The notes beneath the pieces are model-generated. The model was not told where the DNA came from and made no database searches. It saw nothing but the letters and a program-made list of their open reading frames with translations. This document shows positions 38,637 to 47,785 of a stretch of 64,000 nucleotides of DNA, one piece after another (the stretch's first letter is position 1; each line of letters starts with the position of its first letter). This DNA comes from Isoetes taiwanensis (lineage: Eukaryota > Streptophyta > Lycopodiopsida > Isoetales > Isoetaceae). The stretch spans positions 686,001-750,000 of the forward strand of contig JAJEKV010000034.1 of NCBI GenBank assembly GCA_021234155.1, read 5' to 3'. A program made the translations under genes and the position numbers.

Positions 38637-41600
38637 ATGGCCACGTAAGTCTACTTTCCGTACTGTTTTAGTTTCTCTTTTGTTTTAATCTGTTAGAGTG
38701 TAAGCCCCACGGTATAAATTTATACCGAGATGACTCTGGATCGGTATAAATTTATACGCCTTGTGCTCGAGCGGTATAATACCGCAAGTGCTCTGGAGCG
38801 GTATAAATTTATACCGCTCGAGCACAAGGCGTATAAATTTATACGGCTCGAGCACGAGCGGTATAAATTTATACCGTTCCAGAATTATTTTAGATTCTTG
38901 ATGTCTAGTGCTCAACGAATGGTCCCGAACCTTAATATTTTCGTAATATTGTTGTGTTTCCAGCTTAAATGACACAAATGAAGTGTTAATTTAGTGTGGA
39001 TTTTATGGCCTTTCATCCTCTTTTTCTACTGTTTTTGTGTTTCAAAAACTCGAAAAAGGTTCAGTTTCTTGTATAAAAATGGTTTTTTTTGCGCGTTTTC
39101 CAGCCCTAAGATCAAGTTTGTACTCGGCGGGTCATCATCAAAGGCTGCACCACCAGAGCCACAGACTTATGAACTAAAGGATCAGACTTGGTACGTCCAC
39201 AGGGGCGCAAGAGAAAGCAAACCCACTGATACGTACCTTTACTTGTGCAATAAATCAGGGAAGGGCAAGTTCAAGTCTGATGATTATTACCCTGCTGGCG
39301 AAATTATGAAACTTGTTGCTACAGAGAACGATGATGAAGTTCTAATGCAGTGCAACCATGACAAGGGCACCGTCTACTATGTTCTGAGTACTAAAATGTT
39401 TAAAATAAGCATGTGCAAGCCTAAAGACGTCCACGATTACATCTCGGACAATTACAAGAACGGCTTTGTAAGTTATTCTTAGTTGCTTTCCGTATAAATT
39501 TATACCGTCAGTCTCTTAACATAACCCTGCATTACAGGACGTAATAGAAATTTTGATGTCAATAGTGCTGTGCGACGAAAAAGTGTTGGTCAAGGGTCTA
39601 TGGTACCCCCGTACTATCGAAGAGGTAGTAGAGGAAGAGGTAGAGGTAGAGGAAGAGGAAGAGGAAGAGGAAGAGGAAGAGGAAGAGGAAGAGGAAGAGG
39701 AAGAGGAAGAGGAAGAGGAAGAGGAAGAGGAAGAGGAAGAGGAAGAGGAAGAGGAAGAGGAAGAGGAAGAGGAAGAGGAAGAGGAAGAGGAGGAACCAGT
39801 CAACACAAAGGGAAAGGGTAGGAAGCATTCCCTGGTACTAGATACACAGCCTCCTACCAAGAAAAAATCTAGAAAAACAAAGCCCTTGACTATAGAGGAG
39901 TCAGCAGAAGCTCTTCAGAAGGCTCCCCGGAGCGTATCGTCGCTGAAGCCCGCAGATAAGTCAAGTGCTATTCTCAAGCGGGTTAATGAAACCAAACTGC
40001 TCAAACAAACCATTTCTTTGACACTAAGCACTATCAAGAGGCCACCAAAAAATGAAGATGGGGTCAGAGTGCTGCAGGTCCGAAAGTTGTACGCGGCACA
40101 TGTGGCCATTCTTAAGCAAAGAATGAGAAGAAATCCTCATGCGCATGTGTCGCCTCTAGTTGTTATGGTTGATAGAAGTCAATGCAATCGATTGCAGGAT
40201 TACAAAAAAGCAGACTTCGAAGATTACACCTACTACGTCCTTGGAGGCACACACAGCTACAAGGCTAGAAAAGAACTCTCAAAGGAGGAAACCCGTAACG
40301 AGGTGTGGAAAAGCGTGGAAGCCCATATTTACGTGGGTATCACAGACGAAGAGGCAAAAGTCATAGCCGTGAGTCACAATCTTGACAATGACTTTCGGTT
40401 AAAAATGAGCCTAATAGATAAGATCCGATTCATGCATCGAGAGTACGTGGAGTTTAAACAAATGCATGGTGAGGACTTCAAAAAACAGAAGAATAAGCTT
40501 CAAGAGCTTCGAGAAGCCTGTGTGACGGAGTGTTGCCTGAGCTATGATTCTGATAAGAAGCCCATTATGGCTGTCAAACAATACGATAACTACTTTCAGC
40601 TCGCTTTCAGAGATGGTCAAGTAAGTAAAAGATTCAATTCAATCTTCTGTAGTATGTTTAGCGTGGTTAGAATCTTGTAATAGCCTAGTGACGGTATAAA
40701 TTTATACCGTGCCTGGGCGCGGTATAAATTTATACCGTGCCTGGTCGCGGTATAAATTTATACCGTGCCTGGCCGCGGTATAAATTTATACCGTGTTGAG
40801 TCGCCGTGCCCATCCTCTTACGCCATTCAGCACTAAACTTCGTTTGACCATTTACAGGTGTGGGATCTTCAAGAAAGAATTTTTTGTATGTTCGAAGAGG
40901 GGGAGCTCAAAGAACAAGCTAAAGACGCAGGAAAGAAACCAAAGAAAGGTGGTGAATCAAAACAAAAAAATATGAGCATTGTACCACGGACGCAGCTCTG
41001 GTCTTAAAAAGCAAAAGAAATATTTGTTCGCTGTTGGAAAAAGTAGTTGCCAAAGAATTCACATTAGACGAGATGGCCAAGGAAGCTAAAACGTAAGCCT
41101 CACTTGCTATGCCATGTTTTTTTTCACGCTTTTTGTCTTACAATATTTTTCCCTTTGCGATCGGAAAGACATTGTCACTTGCCAGGCCGAGTTAATGAAG
41201 CAGCTCAACCTAGAAGACTGGGAGGAGTGCAAACTTTTGTACCCAAGTTGTACCACAGACAGTATCATCAGAGAGCACGCAGTTAACTTCAGTGGCTGGG
41301 TAAGTTTTGCAAAAAATATGTTATGTGTTTGTGCCTTTGTCTCACATTACTCTTACAGAACAAGAAGAAGGGGCTACCCACTGGATTTTTGAACCCAGGT
41401 TCGTAGGGGGCCAAGGAAGAGAGGCAAAGGTTAAAGGCAATTGAACAGGGTAGAGAGGTCGCCACTTCCAGTTTTGACTGTACATATGAGAGATTTACCA
41501 CATTTAATCAGGACGTCCAATACAGGGTTGTTGAGGGTGATTGTACAAGGCTGGGGACTCTTTTAGACAAGCAACATTTTACATTATGCATTGCAGATAT

Positions 41601-42763
41601 TCCTTATGGATTTAAAATAAAGGATAGCGCTTTTGATGAGGAGGCTTTCACTCACGTGCAAGTCCGGTCTTTCCTGGATGGCCTCAAAGAAGTCACGACA
41701 TCTGAAAACTGGAGGGTCATCATTTTTCATTCCGACCTTCGCATTTATGTCGGTGCTTAAACCTATGGGAGCGGTGCATGCAACGCCGCCCAAAACCGTG
41801 ATTTGGGAAGCTTCACAATTAACGTTTTTTGTTTTACGGTAACTCCACGGTATAAATTTATACCACATCTGTCTTAAGGTTTAAATTTTAAAGGTCGAAC
41901 AACCCCGGTATAAATTTATACAAACAAGGCAATGTCTCAGATAAATTTATACGGCTTGCCGCAGTGGTATAAATTTATACAGCAAGGCAACCGTGGTATA
42001 AGTTTATACCGCCACACTACCGGGCTAACTTATTTTGCTTGTTTTCTTTTCACTAATTTCTAACTTCTATATTGCTTGGCAGGCTTAAAACAAACGTCAA
42101 GGGTCATGGTGGTGGTCCGCGCTTAGTGAGCTGTTTCGAGCATTTTCATATAGGTTTCTACAGCGCGGACGCCAAAAAAACCATGGTCCATTTTAACACG
42201 CAGAATGAAAAAGACTCCTCCCCGCAATGCATTTCGGTTCCCAAATTGTTTTGCGTAATTAAGAGACCCACAAATGACAAGGCATCGTGGTGTCCCATTA
42301 TCGAAACCCGCAAATGCTTATTAATAATTTGATACAATGGTTTTCTCGGCCTGGAGACTGGATCCTAGATGCCTTTTCTGGATCAGGCACCACAGCAGTT
42401 TGTGCCCTTAAGCAGGGGCGCAATGTCGTCTCTGTCGACATTGACCCAGATAAAGTAAGCTTCATCAGAACCAGGATAAGCTCTTGTGAATCCTTTCCTG
42501 ATGAAAACGAGGAACTGGGAGCAAAGAACGGTGCCAGCGATGCTAAGGGCACTTACACAGAAATACAGCCTCCACTTACAGGAAGAAGAGATGAGGAGGT
42601 GGAGTTTGTCGACTTGGAGCCTGTGGTGCCTGAGCCAGAGAAACCGCCTCTGCCTGTAGGACTCGAATCAGAAAAAGGCGTCTCTGGTGTTGTAAGCTCG
42701 CAAGAGCCAGATCCTGGGGGTTACGAGAGTCCTGTGGACTGGGAAGAGCCACCTCTCGTATAA
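38637..42763 (+). CDS. ParB-like domain / DNA amino-methyltransferase fusion gene, multi-exon
   Basis: The proposed gene starts at the ATG at 38637 with an 8-nt first exon (Met-Ala-Thr split by a GTAAGT donor). It joins in frame to the exon at 39104. Further exons are 39104-39467, 39538-40620, 40858-41092, one ending at 41299, 41359-41838 and 42083-42763, with GT-AG introns. Domain order is an N-terminal domain of unknown fold, an acidic Glu run, a ParB/sulfiredoxin-like domain, a helical region, methyltransferase motif IV (DIPYG), motif I (DAFSGSGTT), then an acidic-proline tail. Motif IV before motif I defines class beta of the N6-adenine/N4-cytosine methyltransferases. ParB-methyltransferase fusions are familiar from phages and plasmids; here one sits in a eukaryotic transposon with introns. 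At least three frame breaks occur, near 40966, 41400 and 42300. The likely role is modification or protection of element DNA; the target is unknown. Confidence 0.82.
39104..39467 (+). CDS. Exon 2: N-terminal domain of unknown fold
   Basis: About 121 codons after the acceptor 'gttttccag', ending at the donor GTAAGT at 39468. It is aromatic-rich with YELKDQTWYVHRGARES, TYLYLCNKSGKGKFKSDDYY and FKISMCKPKDVHDY. The pattern (W, paired aromatics, repeated lysines) could suit a chromatin-reader-like or DNA-contact domain, but I recognise no family. A partial copy survives in element 1. Confidence 0.8.
39538..40620 (+). CDS. Exon 3: Glu-rich run and ParB-like domain
   Basis: A 361-codon exon in phase 0 on both sides. 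Residues from about 39625 to 39795 are almost pure glutamate, encoded by a GAGGAA repeat. A basic segment (PTKKKSRKTK) that could be a nuclear signal follows. The ParB-like part runs from about 40070. It has a strand-loop, VSPLVVMVDRS, then YYVLGGTHSYKARKEL at 40231-40278. That last segment matches the GGxHR-x-x-A loop of ParB/sulfiredoxin proteins, with Thr-His-Ser replacing the usual His-Arg. A helical segment DFRLKMSLIDKIRFM comes next. ParB domains bind DNA or nucleotides; activity cannot be judged here. Confidence 0.85.
39628..39794. repeat. In-frame (GAGGAA)n coding repeat
   Basis: About 165 bp of GAGGAA hexamers encode a run of roughly 50 glutamates within exon 3. Because the unit is a multiple of three, length changes do not shift the frame. 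Alternative frames give Arg-Gly or Ser tracts that are shadows. Confidence 0.95.
40693..40792. repeat. Four 28-bp units each with a full palindrome (intron 3)
   Basis: Palindromes start at 40694, 40722, 40750 and 40778, exactly 28 bp apart, separated by GTGCCTGGxCGC spacers. The array fills much of the 237-bp intron between exons 3 and 4. Confidence 0.96.
40858..41092 (+). CDS. Exon 4: helical linker
   Basis: Begins VWDLQERIFCMFEEGELKEQ in phase with the preceding exon, then a lysine-rich stretch. The frame fails in a run of seven A near 40964-40970. Beyond it the coherent reading is in the next frame (KSKRNICSLLEKVVAKEF), ending at the donor GTAAG at 41093. A one-base loss in the A run is the simplest explanation, either a real mutation or a homopolymer assembly error. 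Confidence 0.75.
41359..41838 (+). CDS. Exon 6: methyltransferase motif IV region (DIPYG)
   Basis: After the acceptor 'tcttacag', a frame change near 41400 leads to a coherent segment: YRVVEGDCTRLGTLL, then LCIADIPYGFKIKD with the DIPYG at 41596-41610. This corresponds to the catalytic (D/N/S)PP(Y/F) motif IV, here with Ile-Pro in place of Pro-Pro. The typical following strand WRVIIFHSD is present. Another frame change near 41740 precedes KPMGAVHATPPKTVIWEAS. The donor is GTAACT at 41839. Confidence 0.82.
42083..42763 (+). CDS. Exon 7: methyltransferase motifs X and I and acidic tail
   Basis: Starts after 'ttgcttggcag' with EHFHIGFYSADAKKTM. A frame change near 42300 is followed by NPQMLINNLIQWFSRPGDW, equivalent to the motif X helix before motif I. 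Then comes DAFSGSGTTAVCALKQGR at 42368-42421, the FxGxG methyl-donor loop, and VVSVDIDPDKV (acidic residue for the ribose). The C-terminal 100 residues are Glu/Pro-rich and end EEPPLV. The TAA stop (42761-42763) lies inside the last palindrome. Confidence 0.88.
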
Positions 42764-42771
42764 ATTTATAC

Positions 42772-43242
42772 AGACAGAGTTCTTAACTACTTCCATTGTA
42801 AACTATGTGCTAAGTAATATTATAATTTATTTTGATGAAGATTTTTAAACTGAAAGCTTTGTCTCTCAACAATGCTTAATTGAAACAACTCTTTCTTGCT
42901 TTAGGATTTCACACTCTTTGTCTTTCCAATGTTTGACTTTCTTAGTACTTCTATTAAGCTTGCAAAAAAACAATCTATATTTCCTTCTGTTTTTAACAAT
43001 AAATACTTACTGAGTTATCAAAATTAATGTCTCTCTCCTTAAAACAAGCATTTTTTTTTTTGCCCTCCTTTTAAAATGAAAAAGCTTTAAAAATGTTGCT
43101 TTTTTGGGGGTATCCCGAATGCTAATTGCTCAACAATCTATTTTGCTCCCTATTTTGTGTGTTTTTTTTAAGTTTTCAATTTTTATAAAGGAATCTTTCA
43201 AACGCACTTCTTAAATAAGTGCGTTTCATTTTAAACCTTGTT
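42772..43242. other. Right subterminal non-coding part of element 2
   Basis: AT-rich sequence between the methyltransferase stop and the terminus. The last about 55 bp contain the hairpin and inverted repeat and match the left end of element 1 nearly base for base. Confidence 0.85.
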
Positions 43243-43246
43243 ATTG

Positions 43247-44010
43247 ACTAGGAAATTGGTCTGCTCTGTGTGTCGACAAATTTGGCATAAAAACCATTAA
43301 CTAATTACAGAACTCGCTGTGATCTTTACCGCAGGGCCTCCATTCCAGTGATGACTTTAAGGTGTGATATATCGTGAAAATGATATCCCACCAATTTTAT
43401 AAATCTAATTTCGATGGTTTAATAAGATGTGTTAGCTCAAAAGATTTATAAAATTGCCAAAATTTGATAATATTGCATCCTAAGTATACTAAATTTGCCA
43501 AATCAATGGAATTCTATAGTAGGAGATCTTAATTTTTGATAAGACAGCTTAATTTTACTAAATTCATTTCTATAAAAAAGTTAGGAAAATAGAAAACAAT
43601 TGCCACCATTTCTATGCTTTAGAAGTAGACAAAGGATGATAAAGTCATCGCTGCTCCATTCTAAACATGATCTTAATTTTAAATGAACGTTCAGGCAATT
43701 TTGTGGTACCCCTTGAGAAATCTCTCGTGTAAGAGATGGTCAGATAAATGTTGGTCAAATTTTGTTGCATTGCTACTTGGGAAGCTTTACTCTTTCCAAG
43801 GATAAGTCCTGAATTTAGAGTTTTAGTGCCAAGAGGCAATGATGATGGAGAGACTCTAGTGGGCTCTACTGTGGAAGTGCAGTATTATAAGAGACAACAT
43901 TGGAAGTGCAGCCTCCACTGTGCATCTCATCAAGCATCTCATCTATATTCGCATTTGTATACTTTCAAAACAAGACCGCCATTAAGTTGATTGTCTAAAT
44001 CAGTGGCAAG
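43247..44010. repeat. Right arm of the inverted segmental duplication
   Basis: Homologous to the reverse complement of about 59735-60686. An 80-90-codon frame (43748-43990, and its counterpart 59725-59997 on the minus strand) stays open in both copies (MLVKFCC...SPEFRVL...PRGNDDGET), but I recognise no family. Homology ends near 'aatcagtggcaa' at 44010. Confidence 0.9.
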
Positions 44011-44690
44011 AGGCTCTATTTTATTAAAAAGGACAAATGCTTTACTTACAAAAACAACATTAGAAAGCCCAGTCAAGATATTACTATAAGTGGCAATATC
44101 TGGAAGAATATTTTTTCTGAAGCATTGTAACCATTAGTTGGTCCTTCCCCCACCAACTTTACATTGCATGGCCACTTTCACAACGAGGCGTTGAACCCGT
44201 GACCTTGGGTATGGCATATAAGACATATATGCATTTTCCATTCTTCCAGTTTTCTCGAGTGGGTAATTAAATCAGGAGCAGTATCTGTCTGAAGCACTAT
44301 CTTTATGATGTTTTCTTGTTGTATTTGTAAATGTCTTTTTTAGGGGCTTTTGTTGCAGTTGTAGTGCCATGCAGTATAGTGTTGGTGGTCGTATTGGTGG
44401 TTATACATTGCCGAGCTGGATGTAATGATTTTTGGCTAGTTGTCTTCTTTGAGAATTCTCAAATTCTTCATGCATATAGTGATACTTTGCTGGATTAAAG
44501 TCAAATACTTTGATAAATTACCATACTAAATTATTTTTTGATGTATTCTCATAACTAGTTGGATTGACTAAATGGAATACTAGGGTTCAAATTGCTCGGC
44601 AGCTTGAGCTTGAGTTACATATAAATTATCAATGTTTTTAGAATTAAACAATAATCTATAATAAAAAATAAAAATAAAATTGGTATAATA
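44011..44690. other. Unassigned sequence
   Basis: No gene recognised. A B-box-like GGTTCAACGCC reads on the minus strand near 44183-44193 without a clear A box, so a SINE scrap is possible. The left portion may belong to the CACTA element whose end lies at 45148. Confidence 0.35.
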
Positions 44691-44699
44691 ATATAACAG

Positions 44700-45148
44700 C
44701 AATGTCCGTGACATTCAAAATGCAGCGTAATAGTAACAAGATTGCAACATAAATTCAACGTGTGAGGCACATTATATCGACGTCCTAGACGTCGCAAACA
44801 ACGTCGCATGTACGACATGACAGCAACGAGATAACAACGTAACACCAACGTATTAAGGACATCACACTGACATCCTGGACGTTGCAAACACATTGCAAGT
44901 TATGTTGTAAACGTCGTCTCATGTGGACGTGAGAGCAACGAGAGAACAACGTAACACCGACATACTAAGGACATTACACCAACATCGTAGATGTCGCAAA
45001 TGACGTTTCACCTGCGACGTGATATCGCTCGGCAACGAATCCTAGGCGACGTCATTTGCAATGTCACGTTTCTATGCGACGTCTGACGTCTCTAATACGT
45101 CGATTTTATATCGCTAATGATGTCATTAAACACCTTTTCATAGTAGTG
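44700..45148 (-). mobile_element. CACTA (EnSpm/CMC) transposon end with subterminal repeats
   Basis: Read on the minus strand, the terminus is CACTACTATGAAAAGG beginning at 45148, the standard CACTA-superfamily end. Inward lie many ACGTC/GACGT-type subterminal motifs ('gacgtcgcaaa', 'caacgagataacaacgtaac') repeated on both strands, as expected for transposase-binding sites. The other end was not found between 42 and 45 kb, so the element is probably truncated. Confidence 0.8.
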
Positions 45149-45150
45149 CT

Positions 45151-46319
45151 CATTTGCTAATATTGGATGGACATGGAAGTCATCTTCAAGTTGAAATGAT
45201 CAAGTATGCATCCTCACTTGGCATTCAAATACTTAAGTTACCCCCACACACTGGTCACAGGTTGTAGCCTCTTGATGTGGCTCGTTTCAGGCCCTTTAAG
45301 GAGGCATTTAGAAATGTGAAGAAGAAACATAGTCTTGATAAGAAAGGCGTGGAGCCTGTGGAGGATAATCCTTCACTTATGTGTGATGCATTCGTCTAAC
45401 ATTATTGCTGGATTTAAGAAGGCAGGATATGGCCTCTCAATCCTGTCATAGTAGTCCCTGAATTAAGTGGCAGGGACTTTGAATATCACGAAAACCAAAA
45501 ATGGTGGTGGGCAGCAACAAGCTCAAAGCAGACCAAGAGGAGAACATTTGTGCCAAAAGATATTAAGGGCACCCTCCTAGTAACTAAAGCAGACATCATT
45601 GCTAGGTTAGAGCAGGAAGAGGTAGAGAAGGAAGAGAGGTAAAAAACAAAAGAAAAGGCCACTAAACAAAAAAGGCTGCTCAAAAAGAGAAGATGAAATT
45701 GAAGGAAAAAAAACAGAAAGAAATGGAGCAGAGGAAGAAGGAGAGAGAGGTTGCAAGTGAAAAGAAGAAGAAAGACAAGGAGGAAAAGCAAGCAAAGGGC
45801 AAGAAGAGAAAACCCAATTCAGAGGTAATATTCATCTTAATTGTTCTTTCAATTTGCATTTGTTCTAGAATATTTCCTTACATTCTAACAAATATGATAT
45901 GCAGGCAAGAGACTCTGAGATTATTGAGGAACATGGACTTTGAAACTTCTCAATCTGTTCAAAATTAGGATTGTGATGTGAATCCTAACATTGAGAATAA
46001 TCTACAACTTTTGGTTCAAATTCCAATTGCAAATGCTGATGCAGCCTATTTTATTGAGGCAGCAGATCATTTTTCAGATGATAATGAACATGTAAGTCCT
46101 ATAGATATGATAGAGAGCCAGCCCAATGATAGTGATTTTATGATAGATTGCAGTTTAGAGAGCCAGCCCAATGATAGTAGTTTTATGATAGATTGCACTT
46201 TAGATGATACCTATAAATGTTGTCATGAGGATGATGATTCTGTTGTTCATGCTAATGGCAGGCCAGCAACGAGAATCATATCTCTCAATTTATTGTATTC
46301 ACAAGATTACGTAATGTGA
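45151..46319 (+). pseudogene. DDE_1 (pogo/Tigger/jerky-like) transposase C-terminal relic
   Basis: Directly after the CACTA end the plus strand reads HLLILDGHGSHLQVEMI, containing the DDE_1 second-Asp motif. PPHTGHRL follows, then a TAG where Gln is usual, then PLDVARFRPFKEAFRNVKKK. The catalytic-core N-terminus is missing. After frame changes, a Lys-rich segment runs to a donor near 45824. An intron ends 'atatgcag' near 45904, and a tail frame to 46319 includes two SQPNDSxFMIDC repeats. This is a dead transposase gene interrupted at its centre by the CACTA element. Confidence 0.78.
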
Positions 46320-47669
46320 ATCTTCTTTTTTCCAAATGCATTGCCTGATTTATTGATCAAAATATTATTTATGTTCCTTGGGTGATGTATGAGTTCCAAT
46401 TGTTTGCTCAAATCCTGTGAATCTGTTGCAGATTCAGATAAGCATTGTGAACATAAATAGGTTTATGGTTGAACTATGGTAGGATCAATGCTGAACTTGC
46501 ACGATAAATTGTGCACCAGATAAGGTTTCTGCATGAACCAAAACTGAACCAGTTAGGGAACTAATTTGAACCATTAAAGTGGTTAATTATTGAACTAAGA
46601 CTGTCTACAAACCCAAGTTTAGGAAGCCATAGCTCCTCATTCGGGTTAATGATTGGAGCAAGTTTAGTATCATTTCATAGCTTAGAAATAGATATTTCAA
46701 ACTAGCTATTTTGCAGCTGGATTAGCTGCTGCAATCACAAGTTCTGGTCATTTTATTACTAAATGGATTAAAGATAGAGAGTCTACTCTATGGCATTCAG
46801 GACAATTTCTTCGTAAGACTGAAGGCATGAGGAAAGTTTGGCTAAATATACCACGAAATATGGCCCATGCCAAGCAATGACCACTGCTTATTCTCGAAAT
46901 AGTCTAGAAGCAGCAACAGTACTGTGCAAAGGCAAAAGGGATTCCACACAAACTGAGGTCCAATTAATGCAAAAATAATGATCAGAACAAAAGACAAACT
47001 ACAGAAACAGATATATTTGACTGATGATTTATTTACCATCTGGATGCCATCACAGTTCTGCAGCACAGCAGAATCTCGCACCCCTATCCGATCCAACTTC
47101 GTACATCATCCAGTTGTTGTGTGCAACTGCCATTAGCATGTAATACTGACACTCAGGAGGCAGCACCATTCCCATTTTTCTCAGAAGCAAGATACGCAAA
47201 ACCCTGATCTTTATTGCATGTTACAGTCTGTCGAATTCACTATATTAGAGCTTCAAACTTCTGATAAAATGTTCTTATTAGTTTGCTCCGGGGCCATATA
47301 AACCAAAATAAAACAAAACTTCAAGATCGGGCTCCTGACGAAACGGAGAGAATAAGAAGCTCAATAAAGCAAGATATTTAAAATAGGGCCAGAAATTAAC
47401 CCGTTCCAGGTCCTTGAAGATCCAAGTGAAGATCCAAAGAGAAGAGACGACCCGCCAACTCACGAGCTCCATGGCTCGCCATGCTCGACCGCTTGCTTGA
47501 CAGTCAGATGCTTTGGACGGAGGAGATTGATTAAAATGCTTTGGACAGAGGAGATTGATTAAAGACAAAAACCGTGCCATGATAAGGGAAGCCTTTATTG
47601 CAGCGTAGATACCGTGGACTATCGACGCTACGTGTTCAAATAATAAAAAAAAATCTCATGAAGTTTTTC
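46320..47669. other. Unassigned sequence
   Basis: No supported gene. A 100-codon minus-strand frame (47278-47580) has no recognised domain. Short direct repeats around 'atgctttggac' occur near 47510 and 47538. Confidence 0.4.
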
Positions 47670-47785
47670 GGTAGAGGTAATGTTCGCCCGTAGGCCCTTA
47701 CGCGGGGTAAGGACCTGGCGAGCCCGGCAGGGCGAGCCTGGTCCGCACCCCGCGTAAGGGCCTGCGGGCGAACATTACCTCTACC
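47670..47785. repeat. 116-bp GC-rich foldback
   Basis: The segment is a near-perfect inverted repeat: GGTAGAGGTAATGTTCGCCC at 47670 and its complement ending at 47785, with only a few mismatches across the whole length. The centre near 47728 reads CCCGGCAGGG. It is markedly more GC-rich than its surroundings. No target duplication is evident. It could be a foldback MITE or a hairpin RNA source. Confidence 0.9.

Larger units (their letters stand above)
38271..42771. repeat. GTATAAATTTATAC palindromes of element 2 (about 23 copies)
   Basis: Perfect 14-bp copies start at 38271, 38322, 38385, 38426, 38712, 38744, 38801, 38831, 38861, 39492, 40694, 40722, 40750, 40778, 41850, 41908, 41967 and 42758. 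Variants lie at 38301, 38364, 38773 (shortened), 41939 and 41996. Many extend to GGTATAAATTTATACC. They occupy the promoter gap, introns 1, 2, 3 and 6 of the methyltransferase gene, and its stop codon. I saw none in the transposase gene or outside elements 1 and 2. Confidence 0.95.
34714..43242. mobile_element. Element 2: 8.5-kb DNA transposon with DUF7869-type transposase and ParB-methyltransferase genes
   Basis: Ends are defined by inverted termini (AACAARGTTTAAAATGAAAC inward from both sides) and a 4-bp duplication ATTG (34710-34713 and 43243-43246). The related unoccupied site in the inverted duplicate reads the same flanks with a single ATTG (its complement CAAT at 60687-60690). That is direct evidence for insertion. 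Each terminus continues into hairpins: AAACGCACTT against AAGTGCGTTT on the right, and GGAATCTTTGAAAGATTCC on the left. Two genes diverge from 38.25-38.64 kb: transposase to the left, ParB-methyltransferase to the right. The superfamily is not one I can name with confidence. Confidence 0.95.

Noticed and set aside
37942-38975. Apparent protein repeat YKFIP / INLYxxGINLY
   Set aside because: It is the translation of the GTATAAATTTATAC palindromes in several frames, not a protein repeat.
39516-39860. Arg-Gly-rich, poly-Ser and Leu-Phe frames over the GAGGAA repeat
   Set aside because: They are shadows of the Glu-coding frame, which alone connects to conserved sequence on both sides and to in-phase splice sites.
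40693-40792. CRISPR-like array (regular repeats and spacers)
   Set aside because: Spacers are nearly identical and the context is a spliced eukaryotic gene. The repeats are palindromes of a transposon family.
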